64,000 bases of DNA from Acinetobacter lactucae (GTDB lineage Bacteria; Pseudomonadota; Gammaproteobacteria; Pseudomonadales; Moraxellaceae). The notes below the pieces were generated by a model. It was not told the origin of the DNA. It saw nothing but the letters and a program-made list of their open reading frames with translations, and did no database searches. The stretch covers positions 62,001 to 126,000 of the forward strand of contig NZ_LRPE01000012.1 of assembly GCF_001605885.1 (NCBI RefSeq), read 5' to 3'. Positions 33,896-42,378 of the stretch are shown here, piece by piece. Position 1 is the stretch's first letter. Each line of letters starts with the position of its first letter. The translations under genes were made by a program, and so were the position numbers.

Positions 33896-35062
33896 TTAGT
33901 AGAGCTTAATTTGAGTGACTAAACCGACAATCACATTGCTGTTGAAGGTTTTTCCTGTAGAACGGTAGTAGTTATCTGGGTTCCAGATGTATTGTACGAA
34001 TGGGCTTAAAGTTAGACGTTTGTAATTAATATCGGTATCTAAAGAAAGAAATGAGGTTGTTTTATTATCATTACCATTAATTTTTTGGGTCATTAAAACA
34101 TAGTCATCATTGAGTTTAGATTGACCAAATTTCACACCTAAATGATTTTTACCTTGATTAATTTTATAGCTTAAACCAAGCTCCCAATAATTTTTATAAG
34201 GTTGGTTTTTCCCATCAATATACGAGTAAGCACCAAATACAGTTGGAATATTTTGATTGCTAAAATCATGATTAAATCTAAAGTTTAAACCATCTGTACC
34301 ATTATATTTTTCTTGTGTATATATATTAATATATTCAGAATTATTATAAAAATATAATAACTCTGCTTTACTATTTTTATCTTTATATCCCACACCATAT
34401 ACTTGGCTGTAACCTAGTTGATGATGAAAGGAGAAATCTAATCCTTTCTTCTTATAAACATAATCATCTGTGTTTACTTCAAAAACTCCTGCATGCATGT
34501 AGATATTGTCTGAAAAATTATATTTAGCATAGCCGCCCCAATACGCATAGTTAGTCGGCAATGAACCCATTGCCCCTTTAATCGGGTCAGTACACAACAA
34601 GATATTTTGGCAATTGTTATAGAGGAAATATCTTCTTAAGTTGGTACGTCCAATAGAAGTATATAATTTCTTATTGCTCCAATACTTATCCCAAGTCAGC
34701 AAACTAAGTTGGGATGAAGCCAAATCATTGGCAGCAATTGCGCCTCCGACATAACTTCCGACTCCACCAAACCAATTGTTTGAGGTATTTAATTGTGCAT
34801 CATCATTTAAGCCATTAAATACATATTGTGCCTTTAAAACACCTAAATCATAATTTTCATTCGCTAATTTAATGTCGGTATTTAGAAATAAACCTGCTGA
34901 GTTAGTAAAATTATCATCTACCGCACTTTCTTGGCTATACATCGCTAAATCAATAAAATTAGCTGTGAACTTAAAATTGTCTTTTAGACTAATTTCTGCA
35001 TTTGTACTTATGCTATATAAAAGCACGAGTATACCTATACATCCTTGTTTAGATATATACAT
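33896..35062 (-). CDS. OprB/OprD-like outer-membrane porin
   Basis: About 388 residues from ATG 35062 (AAGGAAAGGATTC upstream); the upstream frame to 35092 has no ribosome site. Signal peptide (GCIGILVLLYSISTNA), then a barrel with repeated amphipathic strands (YDLGVLKAQYVFNG, YWELGLSYKIN, VIVGLVTQIKLY with a C-terminal aromatic-rich strand). SIGRTNLRRYF is a porin-type constriction strand. Likely admits the substrate of the serine hydrolase encoded next. A TetR gene lies just upstream on the same strand. Confidence 0.75.
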   Translation of the reverse strand: MYISKQGCIGILVLLYSISTNAEISLKDNFKFTANFIDLAMYSQESAVDDNFTNSAGLFLNTDIKLANENYDLGVLKAQYVFNGLNDDAQLNTSNNWFGGVGSYVGGAIAANDLASSQLSLLTWDKYWSNKKLYTSIGRTNLRRYFLYNNCQNILLCTDPIKGAMGSLPTNYAYWGGYAKYNFSDNIYMHAGVFEVNTDDYVYKKKGLDFSFHHQLGYSQVYGVGYKDKNSKAELLYFYNNSEYINIYTQEKYNGTDGLNFRFNHDFSNQNIPTVFGAYSYIDGKNQPYKNYWELGLSYKINQGKNHLGVKFGQSKLNDDYVLMTQKINGNDNKTTSFLSLDTDINYKRLTLSPFVQYIWNPDNYYRSTGKTFNSNVIVGLVTQIKLY

Positions 35063-35324
35063 AGAATCCTTTCCTTTAAAATAATTAATCATCTCTTTAG
35101 TTTTATGCTTTTATAATTAAAAACTTATCAAGATGATTATTTCTTAGCTCGACTCAATATTTATTTAGCTGAATAATTTTAGGCTTACTCACCCATTTCA
35201 ACCTTATTTGTTAAATCTGATTTCAACATAATTATATTGTTCCGACTTGTGCATTAATGACATTAATCTTGTCTAAAAATGACATACCATGCTTCAACAC
35301 TTAGGCTATTAAATAATCAAAAAA

Positions 35325-35879
35325 TTATTGAAATCCGAACAAAAAACACTCCACCACTCTCTCCCGTTCAATTGCCACATCTGAGCCTAAAAGCTGAATA
35401 ATTGCGCCTTCAATCAGATATAAAAATAGCTTTGCATCCTGAAAAGTCGCATCAGTTTTGAGTGCTCTAAGCTGGCTATAAATTTCATTAATGAGCCACG
35501 TTCTATATCTCACTGCGTTTTGATAGGCTTTTGGATAGGTCAGTTTCGTTTCAAAAATAGCTTTAAATAATAAATAGTAAAGTCCCTCTACATCGGTGTG
35601 TAAGAAATAAAGCTTTTTAAGTTTATTGGTCACGCTTGTGTCTTGGTCGTACCCAACAATTGAAATCACTTTTTCTTTTAAACGTTCTTTTTGCACAATT
35701 AGGCAGATTTCAATAAATCGTTCTTTTGAATGAAAATAGTTATAAAAAGTCGCTTTGGTAACTTCACACTCTTTCACAATTCTGTCGATTCCCACGGTAT
35801 GAAAGCAGTGATGGTGAAATAAATGAATCGACTTATTGATGACGTGTATGGCGCGGGAAGAAAGCACTAAATTTGGCAT
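35325..35879 (-). CDS. TetR-family regulator, module copy B
   Basis: 184 residues starting MPNLVLSSRAIHVINKS; the helix-turn-helix is TVGIDRIVKECEVTKATFYN. 53 of the first 60 residues match copy C and 32 match copy A. An ATG at 35975 extends the frame by 32 codons, but that stretch covers the leader terminator and has no counterpart in copy A, so 35879 is chosen. The porin and serine hydrolase follow downstream on the same strand. The effector domain is not assignable. Confidence 0.85.
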   Translation of the reverse strand: MPNLVLSSRAIHVINKSIHLFHHHCFHTVGIDRIVKECEVTKATFYNYFHSKERFIEICLIVQKERLKEKVISIVGYDQDTSVTNKLKKLYFLHTDVEGLYYLLFKAIFETKLTYPKAYQNAVRYRTWLINEIYSQLRALKTDATFQDAKLFLYLIEGAIIQLLGSDVAIERERVVECFLFGFQ

Positions 35880-35932
35880 AGTTTTACCGTTATAAATTCT
35901 TGTTGTTTCTAAATGAGATACTTTTTTGGGAG

Positions 35933-35966
35933 AAAAAAAGGCACAGCAAAGCCCGTAAGACTGTGC
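35933..35966 (-). terminator. Leader terminator ahead of tetR copy B
   Basis: Minus strand GCACAG-N14-CTGTGC then C and seven T, located between the structured RNA and the tetR start. An intrinsic terminator in a leader implies attenuation. Confidence 0.6.
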
Positions 35967-36137
35967 GTGGCACATCTCAAGTTTTATTGTTGATTAAGTT
36001 TTAAGACGAAGTAATTTAAAGCCTGAACACCTTACGGCGATCAAACTGCTTTAAAAGTTTAAGTAGTGTCGTTATAGCTTTTGGCGTTGAGAGCCAAGAA
36101 ATAATGGATGTGCAAAGCCAACTCCTTTTTATTGGGA

Positions 36138-36332
36138 GTTCTGCCAAAACATTATAAATTATGGTGGCAGAACGAAAGAGGGTTGACGGACTGGTCATAG
36201 AGCCAGCACACCCGAAGGTGTCCCCCTCCCGTTCCACCGTAGAGGGGGCACGAGGGGCTAAACACTAAAAGTAAAAACCTTTAATGCTTCTATGATACGG
36301 TCCGTCAAAACCGACTGGCGATGTAGGCCAGC
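36138..36332 (-). ncRNA. Structured leader RNA, module copy B
   Basis: Pairings in plus coordinates: 36183-36191 with 36300-36308 (TTGACGGAC/GTCCGTCAA, perfect), 36195-36201 with 36289-36295 (TCATAGA/TCTATGA, perfect), a CCCCCTC/GAGGGGG hairpin around 36222-36248, and GTTCTGCC/GGCAGAAC (36138-36145, 36166-36173). The sequence around the stems is nearly identical to copy C while the stem arms differ in a compensating way. Confidence 0.75.
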
Positions 36333-36338
36333 AGACAA

Positions 36339-36385
36339 AGGATAGTGCCCAACCCTTTTACAGTCAAGCACGCAAAATGACATTT
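36339..36385 (-). promoter_or_regulatory. Promoter and operator of module copy B
   Basis: Minus strand TTGACT (36362-36367), 17 bp, TATCCT (36339-36344). Immediately upstream AAATGACATTT (36375-36385) is a perfect odd-centred palindrome; candidate TetR operator. Confidence 0.7.
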
Positions 36386-36557
36386 GCTTTAAAATAGATC
36401 ATTAAAAAGTAAGGATAAATAATTAAAATTTATTGTTAAAGTGGGGTTTATAAAACTTCTATCAATCAAAGCTCTATCGAGGTCTTAAGAGATACAACTT
36501 GCAAAAAATTATCTATGATAATATTTTAGAGTAATTACTCTAAAATGAGATTTAATA

Positions 36558-37316
36558 ATGAAAATTACAAGAATTGGTTCGTATCACTGGATGCAAACTA
36601 CAAATGGTCAGCTCAGCTTTAAAAATAAAATTAAGTTAATTCAAAAAATTATGCTGCCTAGTGTTATGGCCTCTATAAAAATAAATTACTTTCGGTTCAA
36701 AACTTCCAACGATTTTGATATGGATCAGATCGTAATACCAGATACTCAAATGGTTAAAGCTGCACTTGATGAACTAGAAGCTAAAGCAGATATATCTATC
36801 TACAATCATTCATGGCGAACTTATTTCTGGGGAGGCGCCTTAGGTAATATACAAAAGCAGCAATTTGATCATGAGTCACTTTTAATAGCCTCACTTTTTC
36901 ATGATATTGGATTAACTGAGCAACATATTCATAGTAAAGGTTGTAACTGTTTTACCTATGAGAGTGCTAAACATTTTGAGCAAAAGGCTAAAGAACATAG
37001 CTTTGATGAAAAGAAAAGTGAAGTTATTAAAGATGCTATCTGCTTACATATGAACGGCTATATAGATCATTCTGACCCAGCAGAAATTACACTATTACAG
37101 CAAGGCGCATCCTGTGATGTGATTAGTGACGGTCTCTATCAACTCCCCTTATCTTTTAAAAATGAAATTTTAGAAAAATATCCTAGAAAACAATTTAATA
37201 AAGAATTTATTGAGCTTATTGATTTAGAAAGTAAGAATGTACCAAATTCTCGAACTAGCTTATTAAATAGTCTTGGGTTACCGCTCATGATTAAGTTGAA
37301 TACATTTAAAGAGTAG
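36558..37316 (+). CDS. HD-domain phosphohydrolase-like protein
   Basis: 252 residues with an HD pattern: NHSWRTYFWGG (first His, about 83), LIASLFHDIGLT (HD pair, about 116-117) and a later ICLHMNGYIDHSDP (His, about 165). The same arrangement occurs in cyanamide-hydratase-like HD proteins, so a metal-dependent hydrolase or hydratase is probable; nucleotide substrates cannot be excluded. It lies next to module copy B but is divergent from it. ATAATG is the start; the ribosome site is weak. Confidence 0.75.
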   Translation: MKITRIGSYHWMQTTNGQLSFKNKIKLIQKIMLPSVMASIKINYFRFKTSNDFDMDQIVIPDTQMVKAALDELEAKADISIYNHSWRTYFWGGALGNIQKQQFDHESLLIASLFHDIGLTEQHIHSKGCNCFTYESAKHFEQKAKEHSFDEKKSEVIKDAICLHMNGYIDHSDPAEITLLQQGASCDVISDGLYQLPLSFKNEILEKYPRKQFNKEFIELIDLESKNVPNSRTSLLNSLGLPLMIKLNTFKE

Positions 37317-37371
37317 AAATAATATTTATAAAGTATTTACACTAAGTATTGAAACATCCTAAATTGGAATT

Positions 37372-37400
37372 AAAAAAATCCCCACAAAGGAGGATTTTTT
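37372..37400. terminator. Bidirectional terminator between HD gene and MBL gene
   Basis: AAATCC-N10-GGATTT with A- and T-tracts on opposite sides, serving both convergent genes. Confidence 0.7.
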
Positions 37401-37405
37401 AATTT

Positions 37406-38416
37406 TTAATTCTGTTTGACGGGTTCAAATTGTCGAATATTTGGATCATACGGTACTCGGGTAACACCTTTGTTACTGATAACAAAGCTCATTAGATCCT
37501 GTCCTAATAAGAATTTACCTTTATAGTTTTCACTTACTCTCGAAAGAATTTCTTTCTCACTCGCTCTGCCAATATTGCCTTTGCTATATAAAGAAATGTG
37601 TGAAATTACCGCATCTTTAGGTTTAGTTTCATTGAGTACTTGACCTAGTTTTTCAGTATTTGCAAGATATGAATAGAAGTGCTGAACATATTCTGGATGA
37701 GCTTTTTCAAGTTCACGACTACCAATCGATAAACTGTGCACGAGTAAATCAGCACCTTTGGCTTGTTGAACCAAATTTGAAGAATAAGTGGTATCTCCAG
37801 ATAACACGACTGAATGTCCTGCGTAATCTACACGGAATCCGTAAGCTGGTTCTACATGTCCATGATCTACGAGAAATGAAGTGACTTTTACACCATCCTT
37901 GTTATAAACGACTCCTCCCTTTTCTGGTAAAAAGTGATCACTGATTTTAGTAGCTGGCTCGTTTGTTTCCCCACCTTTTAAGCGGATTTCATTATTAGCT
38001 GTGAAAGCTTTTTCAATGCCGCGTGCAAAATTATCGATTCCAACAGGTCCATAAATTGAAATTGGAGCTTTACTACGACCATCGTCAGTCGGTAACGGAG
38101 CTGACGCATATAAATCAGGGAAGCCAGTTAAATGGTCTGAGTGCATATGTGTAAAGAAAATAGAGTTAATATCTCTTAAAGGCACTTGAATTTGGTGAAG
38201 ACGAATAACTGCACCACGACCCACATCAAATAATAACTTTTGATTGCCAGCCTCAACTAAAGTACTCATACCAAATCTATTGATATTAACAATCGGGGTT
38301 CCTGTTCCGAGTAGAGTGACTTTCATTTCACCCTCAGGTGCTGCATGAACCAGTCCCATACCAAATAGCATGGTAGTACTTAAGCCGATTGCTAAACGAA
38401 AACTTCCATTTTTCAT
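37406..38416 (-). CDS. Periplasmic MBL-fold metallohydrolase
   Basis: About 336 residues from ATG 38416; alternative ATGs at 38428 and 38431 exist. Signal peptide (LAIGLSTTMLFGMGLVHA), LLGTGTP strand, dinuclear zinc motif THMHSDHLTG (about 90), a distant metal Asp in LSGDTTYSSN and a late histidine in VISHISLYS. The HxHxDH with GTGTP resembles RNase Z/arylsulfatase-type MBL proteins. Export to the periplasm excludes tRNA processing. Substrate unknown. Monocistronic. Confidence 0.82.
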   Translation of the reverse strand: MKNGSFRLAIGLSTTMLFGMGLVHAAPEGEMKVTLLGTGTPIVNINRFGMSTLVEAGNQKLLFDVGRGAVIRLHQIQVPLRDINSIFFTHMHSDHLTGFPDLYASAPLPTDDGRSKAPISIYGPVGIDNFARGIEKAFTANNEIRLKGGETNEPATKISDHFLPEKGGVVYNKDGVKVTSFLVDHGHVEPAYGFRVDYAGHSVVLSGDTTYSSNLVQQAKGADLLVHSLSIGSRELEKAHPEYVQHFYSYLANTEKLGQVLNETKPKDAVISHISLYSKGNIGRASEKEILSRVSENYKGKFLLGQDLMSFVISNKGVTRVPYDPNIRQFEPVKQN

Positions 38417-38646
38417 ACGAAAATCCATCATGTAAGTAGTTGAAATATCGATCACTATCTTCGATAATCAACTTATAGTATGGATTTAATATTTTTTATA
38501 TCCGGATATTCCAAATTTGTATCCAATACGACAAATGATTGCCTTTCTTAGTTACTAAGTTTGTTTAATAAAAAAATCAATATAAGGTAGATCTCTTATA
38601 TTTAGAGTTCTGCCAACATATCTTAAATTTAATAAATATAAATTAA

Positions 38647-39246
38647 TTAGGCATTTACAACGTATTGATCTAGATTTTTTAATGCAAAATCAATGACCTG
38701 AGAAAGCTCTTCTTTAGAATATCCATCTCTTGCTTGAACCGATAATCCATGCAGAACAAGTGCGTAATATTGCCCTAAGGTTTTAGGGTCAGCCTCTGCT
38801 ACCAATTGACCGTCTGATTTTGCTTGAACAAATCGATCGACTAGACTTTGGGCCCGTGCAATACGCTGCGTTTTCATCCAATCTAAAACAGCTTGGTTTT
38901 CTTCACCTAACACGCTCGCTGCCGACACGACCATACATCCATACGAATGGTTGGCTTGCGTGTAAAGTGCTAGCGCATCTTCAAATAATTGACTGATTGC
39001 ATCCTTAATATTTTTTTGTTTTAAAGCGTTTAAGGCAAAGTTACCTTCATTTTTTTCATAGTGATTTACAGCCTCTCTAAACAAAGCCTCTTTAGAGCCA
39101 AATGCTTTATAAATTCGAGCAGATGCAATCCCTAAAACTTCAACTAAATCTGACATGGATGTGCCTTCATAGCCGTGAAGCCAGAAGAAATCTCTCGCCT
39201 TTACGAGGGCTTCTTCTCGATCAAACTCTCTTGGTCTGCCAGCCAT
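38647..39246 (-). CDS. TetR/AcrR regulator of the divergent isomerase-hydrolase operon
   Basis: 199 residues; classic start MAGRPREFDREEALVKARDF and HTH GTSMSDLVEVLGIASARIYK. Divergently oriented from the operon at 39427-42296, with a perfect 14-bp palindrome in the 180-bp spacer, so it is the likely local repressor. It is unrelated in detail to the three module TetR proteins (no shared KATFYNxF segment). Confidence 0.85.
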   Translation of the reverse strand: MAGRPREFDREEALVKARDFFWLHGYEGTSMSDLVEVLGIASARIYKAFGSKEALFREAVNHYEKNEGNFALNALKQKNIKDAISQLFEDALALYTQANHSYGCMVVSAASVLGEENQAVLDWMKTQRIARAQSLVDRFVQAKSDGQLVAEADPKTLGQYYALVLHGLSVQARDGYSKEELSQVIDFALKNLDQYVVNA

Positions 39247-39396
39247 AATGACCCTTTATCAAATTTAGTACCTCTTTTTATTATTATTCGAAAAAAATAT
39301 TTTCACAAATAAATCAATGAGATTTATTCAAAATAGTCTCGCTTTGTTTTGATTTTCAAATAAAAAGTTGTTTTTTTCAAAAATTAAGCCTATTGT

Positions 39397-39410
39397 TTGT
39401 CGATCGACAA
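39397..39410. promoter_or_regulatory. Probable TetR operator
   Basis: TTGTCGATCGACAA is a perfect palindrome 17 bp before the ATG at 39427 and 150 bp from the divergent TetR start. Binding here would block the isomerase operon. Confidence 0.6.
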
Positions 39411-39426
39411 CTAATTAGGTTTTATT

Positions 39427-40479
39427 ATGAAAACGATCAAAGGCCCAAGTATTCACCTTGCTCAATTCAGTGATGACATTTCCCCTTTTAACCGTCTAAA
39501 AGATATTGCTGCTTGGGTATCAGGCCAAGGCTTTGAAGCGGTACAGCTTCCTGCTTGGGATAAGCGTTTATTTGATGTCAATTTGGCAGCAGAAAGCCAA
39601 GATTATTGCGATGAAATATTAGGTACTTTAAAAAATCATGGTTTAAAAATTAGTGAGTTAACGACGCATATCTTTGGGCAGTTAATGGCTGTGCATCCTG
39701 CTTATGACTCAATGTGCGATAACTTTGCCCCATCTCATTTACATGGTAATTCAGCAGCCAGAACCGAGTGGGCAAAACAACAAATGCTCGCTTCAATTCA
39801 GGCATCTGCCCGCTTAGGTCTTAAAGACATGGGGACATTTTCAGGCTCTTTGGCATGGCCTTATGTATTTCCATTTCCTCAAAGACCGTTAGGACTCATC
39901 GAAACGGCGTTTGATGAATTGGCGCGTCGTTGGCTTCCTATTTTGAATGCTTGTGATGAACAAGACGTCAACCTTTGCTATGAGATCCACCCTGGTGAAG
40001 ATTTGCACGATGGCATTACATTTGAAATGTTTTTAGAGCGGACTCACAACCATCCACGTTGCCATATTCTTTTTGACCCAAGCCATTTTGTTTTGCAACA
40101 ACTGAACTATCTGGAATATCTCGATATCTATAAAGATTTCATTCGCATGTTTCATGTTAAAGATGCCGAATTTAACCCAACAGGCCGCCAAGGAATGTAT
40201 AGCGGCTATCAAAGTTGGGGAAATCGAGCGGGCCGATTCCGTTCTACGGGTGATGGTCAAGTTGACTTTAAAGCGATTTTTTCAAAGTTAGCACATTACG
40301 ACTACGAAGGCTGGGCCACATTAGAGTGGGAATGCTGTCTTAAAAATAAGGATGATGGCGCACGTGAAGGTGCCGAATTTATTAAGCAAAATATTATTCA
40401 TGTCACCGATAAAGTGTTTGATGACTTTGCTGCTGCCCCTGTAAATCAGACACAAATTAATCAGTTATTAGGGATTTAA
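39427..40479 (+). CDS. Sugar phosphate isomerase/epimerase-like TIM barrel
   Basis: A 350-residue xylose-isomerase-like barrel. Likely metal ligands: Glu in YEIHPGEDLHDG (about 179), Asp in ILFDPSHFVLQQ (about 217), His in MFHVKDAEF (about 243) and Glu in WATLEWECCLK (about 299). First gene of a three-gene operon with two alpha/beta hydrolases, under TetR control. It might act on a sugar or inositol derivative released by the hydrolases. Confidence 0.83.
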   Translation: MKTIKGPSIHLAQFSDDISPFNRLKDIAAWVSGQGFEAVQLPAWDKRLFDVNLAAESQDYCDEILGTLKNHGLKISELTTHIFGQLMAVHPAYDSMCDNFAPSHLHGNSAARTEWAKQQMLASIQASARLGLKDMGTFSGSLAWPYVFPFPQRPLGLIETAFDELARRWLPILNACDEQDVNLCYEIHPGEDLHDGITFEMFLERTHNHPRCHILFDPSHFVLQQLNYLEYLDIYKDFIRMFHVKDAEFNPTGRQGMYSGYQSWGNRAGRFRSTGDGQVDFKAIFSKLAHYDYEGWATLEWECCLKNKDDGAREGAEFIKQNIIHVTDKVFDDFAAAPVNQTQINQLLGI

Positions 40480-40498
40480 GGAATCTTAAGAGATCAAC

Positions 40499-41398
40499 AT
40501 GAAAACTCAATTATTCAATGAAAACCCACATAACGAATTCGATCATCATTATATTCACATCGAGAGCAAAAAATTACACTATGTCACCCTAGGTGAAGGC
40601 CCAGCGGTATTACTGATTCCGGGCTGGCCGCAAACATGGTACGCGTGGCACAAAGTCATGATTGAATTGGCGCAAAAAGGTTATCGAGCAATCGCAATTG
40701 ATTTACCCGGAACCGGAAATTCAGCTCCACTGGATGGAAGTTACGATACGGGGCGTATTGCTAAAATTTTATCAATGCTCATGACTCAACTTGAATATCC
40801 AACATATTCGGTTGTTGGTCATGACATTGGTATGTGGGTTGCCTATGCGCTTGCATCTGACTTTCCCGAGTCAGTGACTCGTCTTGCGGTAACAGAAGCT
40901 GTGATTCCCGGGTTAGCGCCCGCACCTCCTATTTTTGTTGAGCCGAGTGAAAACATTTTTCTTTGGCATTTCATGTTTAACCAAACCCTAGATTTACCCG
41001 AAGCTTTAATCGCGGGCCGTGAAGATACTTATTTAAATTATATGTTTGATAAATGGTCATGGCATAAACATAGAGTTGCGACTGAAACTTATATTGAAGC
41101 CTATAAAATTCCGGGTCGTTTAACGGCGGGTTTTAATTATTACCGCTCTATTCCAGAGACCATACGTCAAAACAAAATTAGAGAAACTAAAAGTTTAGAC
41201 ATGCCAGTTTTAGCCATTGGTGCTGAACATGCCACAGATAATGCACCTTATGAAACCATGAAAAAGGTTTCACCGCATTTAACCAGTGCGATTGTCAAAG
41301 ACTGTGGCCATTTCATTATGGAAGAACAGTCAGAAATATTTAGCTCACTCATTTTAGACTTTTTACAGCAGGAAGAACGCTATGCCTCTACTTGCTGA
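40499..41398 (+). CDS. Alpha/beta hydrolase, epoxide hydrolase/dehalogenase-like
   Basis: 299 residues; oxyanion region LIPGWPQTWYAW (about 40), nucleophile GHDIGMWVA (Asp, about 115), final histidine in DCGHFIMEEQ (about 272). An aspartate nucleophile in the GHDIG elbow is typical of epoxide hydrolases and haloacetate or haloalkane dehalogenases rather than esterases. Starts 19 bp after the isomerase gene and overlaps the next gene by 17 bp. Confidence 0.83.
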   Translation: MKTQLFNENPHNEFDHHYIHIESKKLHYVTLGEGPAVLLIPGWPQTWYAWHKVMIELAQKGYRAIAIDLPGTGNSAPLDGSYDTGRIAKILSMLMTQLEYPTYSVVGHDIGMWVAYALASDFPESVTRLAVTEAVIPGLAPAPPIFVEPSENIFLWHFMFNQTLDLPEALIAGREDTYLNYMFDKWSWHKHRVATETYIEAYKIPGRLTAGFNYYRSIPETIRQNKIRETKSLDMPVLAIGAEHATDNAPYETMKKVSPHLTSAIVKDCGHFIMEEQSEIFSSLILDFLQQEERYASTC

Positions 41399-42296
41399 AA
41401 TTGAAAGTTGGCTTAAATCTAGACCAACCACACAAGGTGCAAACTCGTTACAAGCGTTAAGAGAACAAGTTAATAAGGACATTATTGATCAGCAAGGCAT
41501 TGAGCAAGATGCAAGCTATCAACAAAGTTTTCATGTTGCTGTTTCAGATGGCGCGAAAATCGAAGTCCGCGTTTATATTCCCTATTCTCTAGAAAACACT
41601 GAGCAACGGCCCGCTTTAGTTTTTGCTCATGGTGGAGGTTGGTGTCTAGGAAGTTTAGACGCATGGGACCGCTCGTGTCGGTTGTTAGCAGAATCCGCTC
41701 AACAAGTTGTATTTTCTGTGGACTATCGTTTGGCACCAGAGTTTAAGTTCCCTACACCTTTAAATGATTTTTTTACGGCATTTCGTTATATCTACGAGAA
41801 TGCTTCACAGTTTGGAATTAATCAAAACCGTATTGCTGTAGGTGGAGATAGTGCGGGCGCAAACATAACTGCCGCCACATGTTTAATGACAAAACAACAT
41901 CCAGAAATTAAGGTGAGTCATCAACTCCTTTTTTACCCAGCCTTAGATGCCACGATGAGTAGCAAGTCTTATCACCAATATGCCGAAGGTTATGGTTTGG
42001 ACTCATCCACAATGGTTTATTGCTGGGATCAATATGTGCAAGATGAAAGTGAAAAACAGAATGACCTTGTAAGCCCTTTACTTGCTCAGTCTTTAGATGG
42101 ACTGCCTGATGCAACCATTTTTGTTTGCGAATATGACCCAGTTCGGGATGATGGTGAAAGGTATGCTCAAAAACTGTGGGATGCAGGTATTCAAGTAAAC
42201 TTTCATTTGTTAGATGGAATGATTCATGGCGCTATTCACATGCTGGCAATTAGTCCTGAAAAGGTAAAATCTATTTATAGTAAAATTCATATGTAG
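41382..42296 (+). CDS. Alpha/beta hydrolase, hormone-sensitive lipase family
   Basis: 304 residues with HGGGWCLGSLD (oxyanion, about 84-94), GGDSAGANI (Ser nucleophile, about 154), DPVRDDGERYA (Asp, about 250) and IHGAIHM (His, about 281): the full class IV esterase triad. Last gene of the TetR-controlled operon; its start lies within the preceding gene, so translation is coupled. No signal peptide; cytoplasmic esterase. Confidence 0.87.
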   Translation: MPLLAEIESWLKSRPTTQGANSLQALREQVNKDIIDQQGIEQDASYQQSFHVAVSDGAKIEVRVYIPYSLENTEQRPALVFAHGGGWCLGSLDAWDRSCRLLAESAQQVVFSVDYRLAPEFKFPTPLNDFFTAFRYIYENASQFGINQNRIAVGGDSAGANITAATCLMTKQHPEIKVSHQLLFYPALDATMSSKSYHQYAEGYGLDSSTMVYCWDQYVQDESEKQNDLVSPLLAQSLDGLPDATIFVCEYDPVRDDGERYAQKLWDAGIQVNFHLLDGMIHGAIHMLAISPEKVKSIYSKIHM

Positions 42297-42334
42297 ATAG
42301 TTTTGTTTCCAGCATTTAAGCACATTAATTAGTC

Positions 42335-42373
42335 GGGCCACTCTTCAAAAATGTTTAATGGAGTGGCCCAATT
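42335..42373. terminator. Terminator between convergent esterase and PAP2 genes
   Basis: GGGCCACTC-N17-GAGTGGCCC, a 9-bp GC-rich stem with flanking A/T runs on both strands. Confidence 0.75.
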
Positions 42374-42378
42374 TTCTA

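Larger units (their letters stand above)
35325..36460. repeat. TetR-leader module, copy B
   Basis: About 1.1 kb that is closely similar in order and sequence to 51306-52440 (same strand, about 16 kb apart). Similarity ends at the tetR stop on one side and about 80 bp beyond the promoter on the other. Copy A (7362-8500) has the same order but is diverged. No target-site duplication or transposase was seen. Confidence 0.8.
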
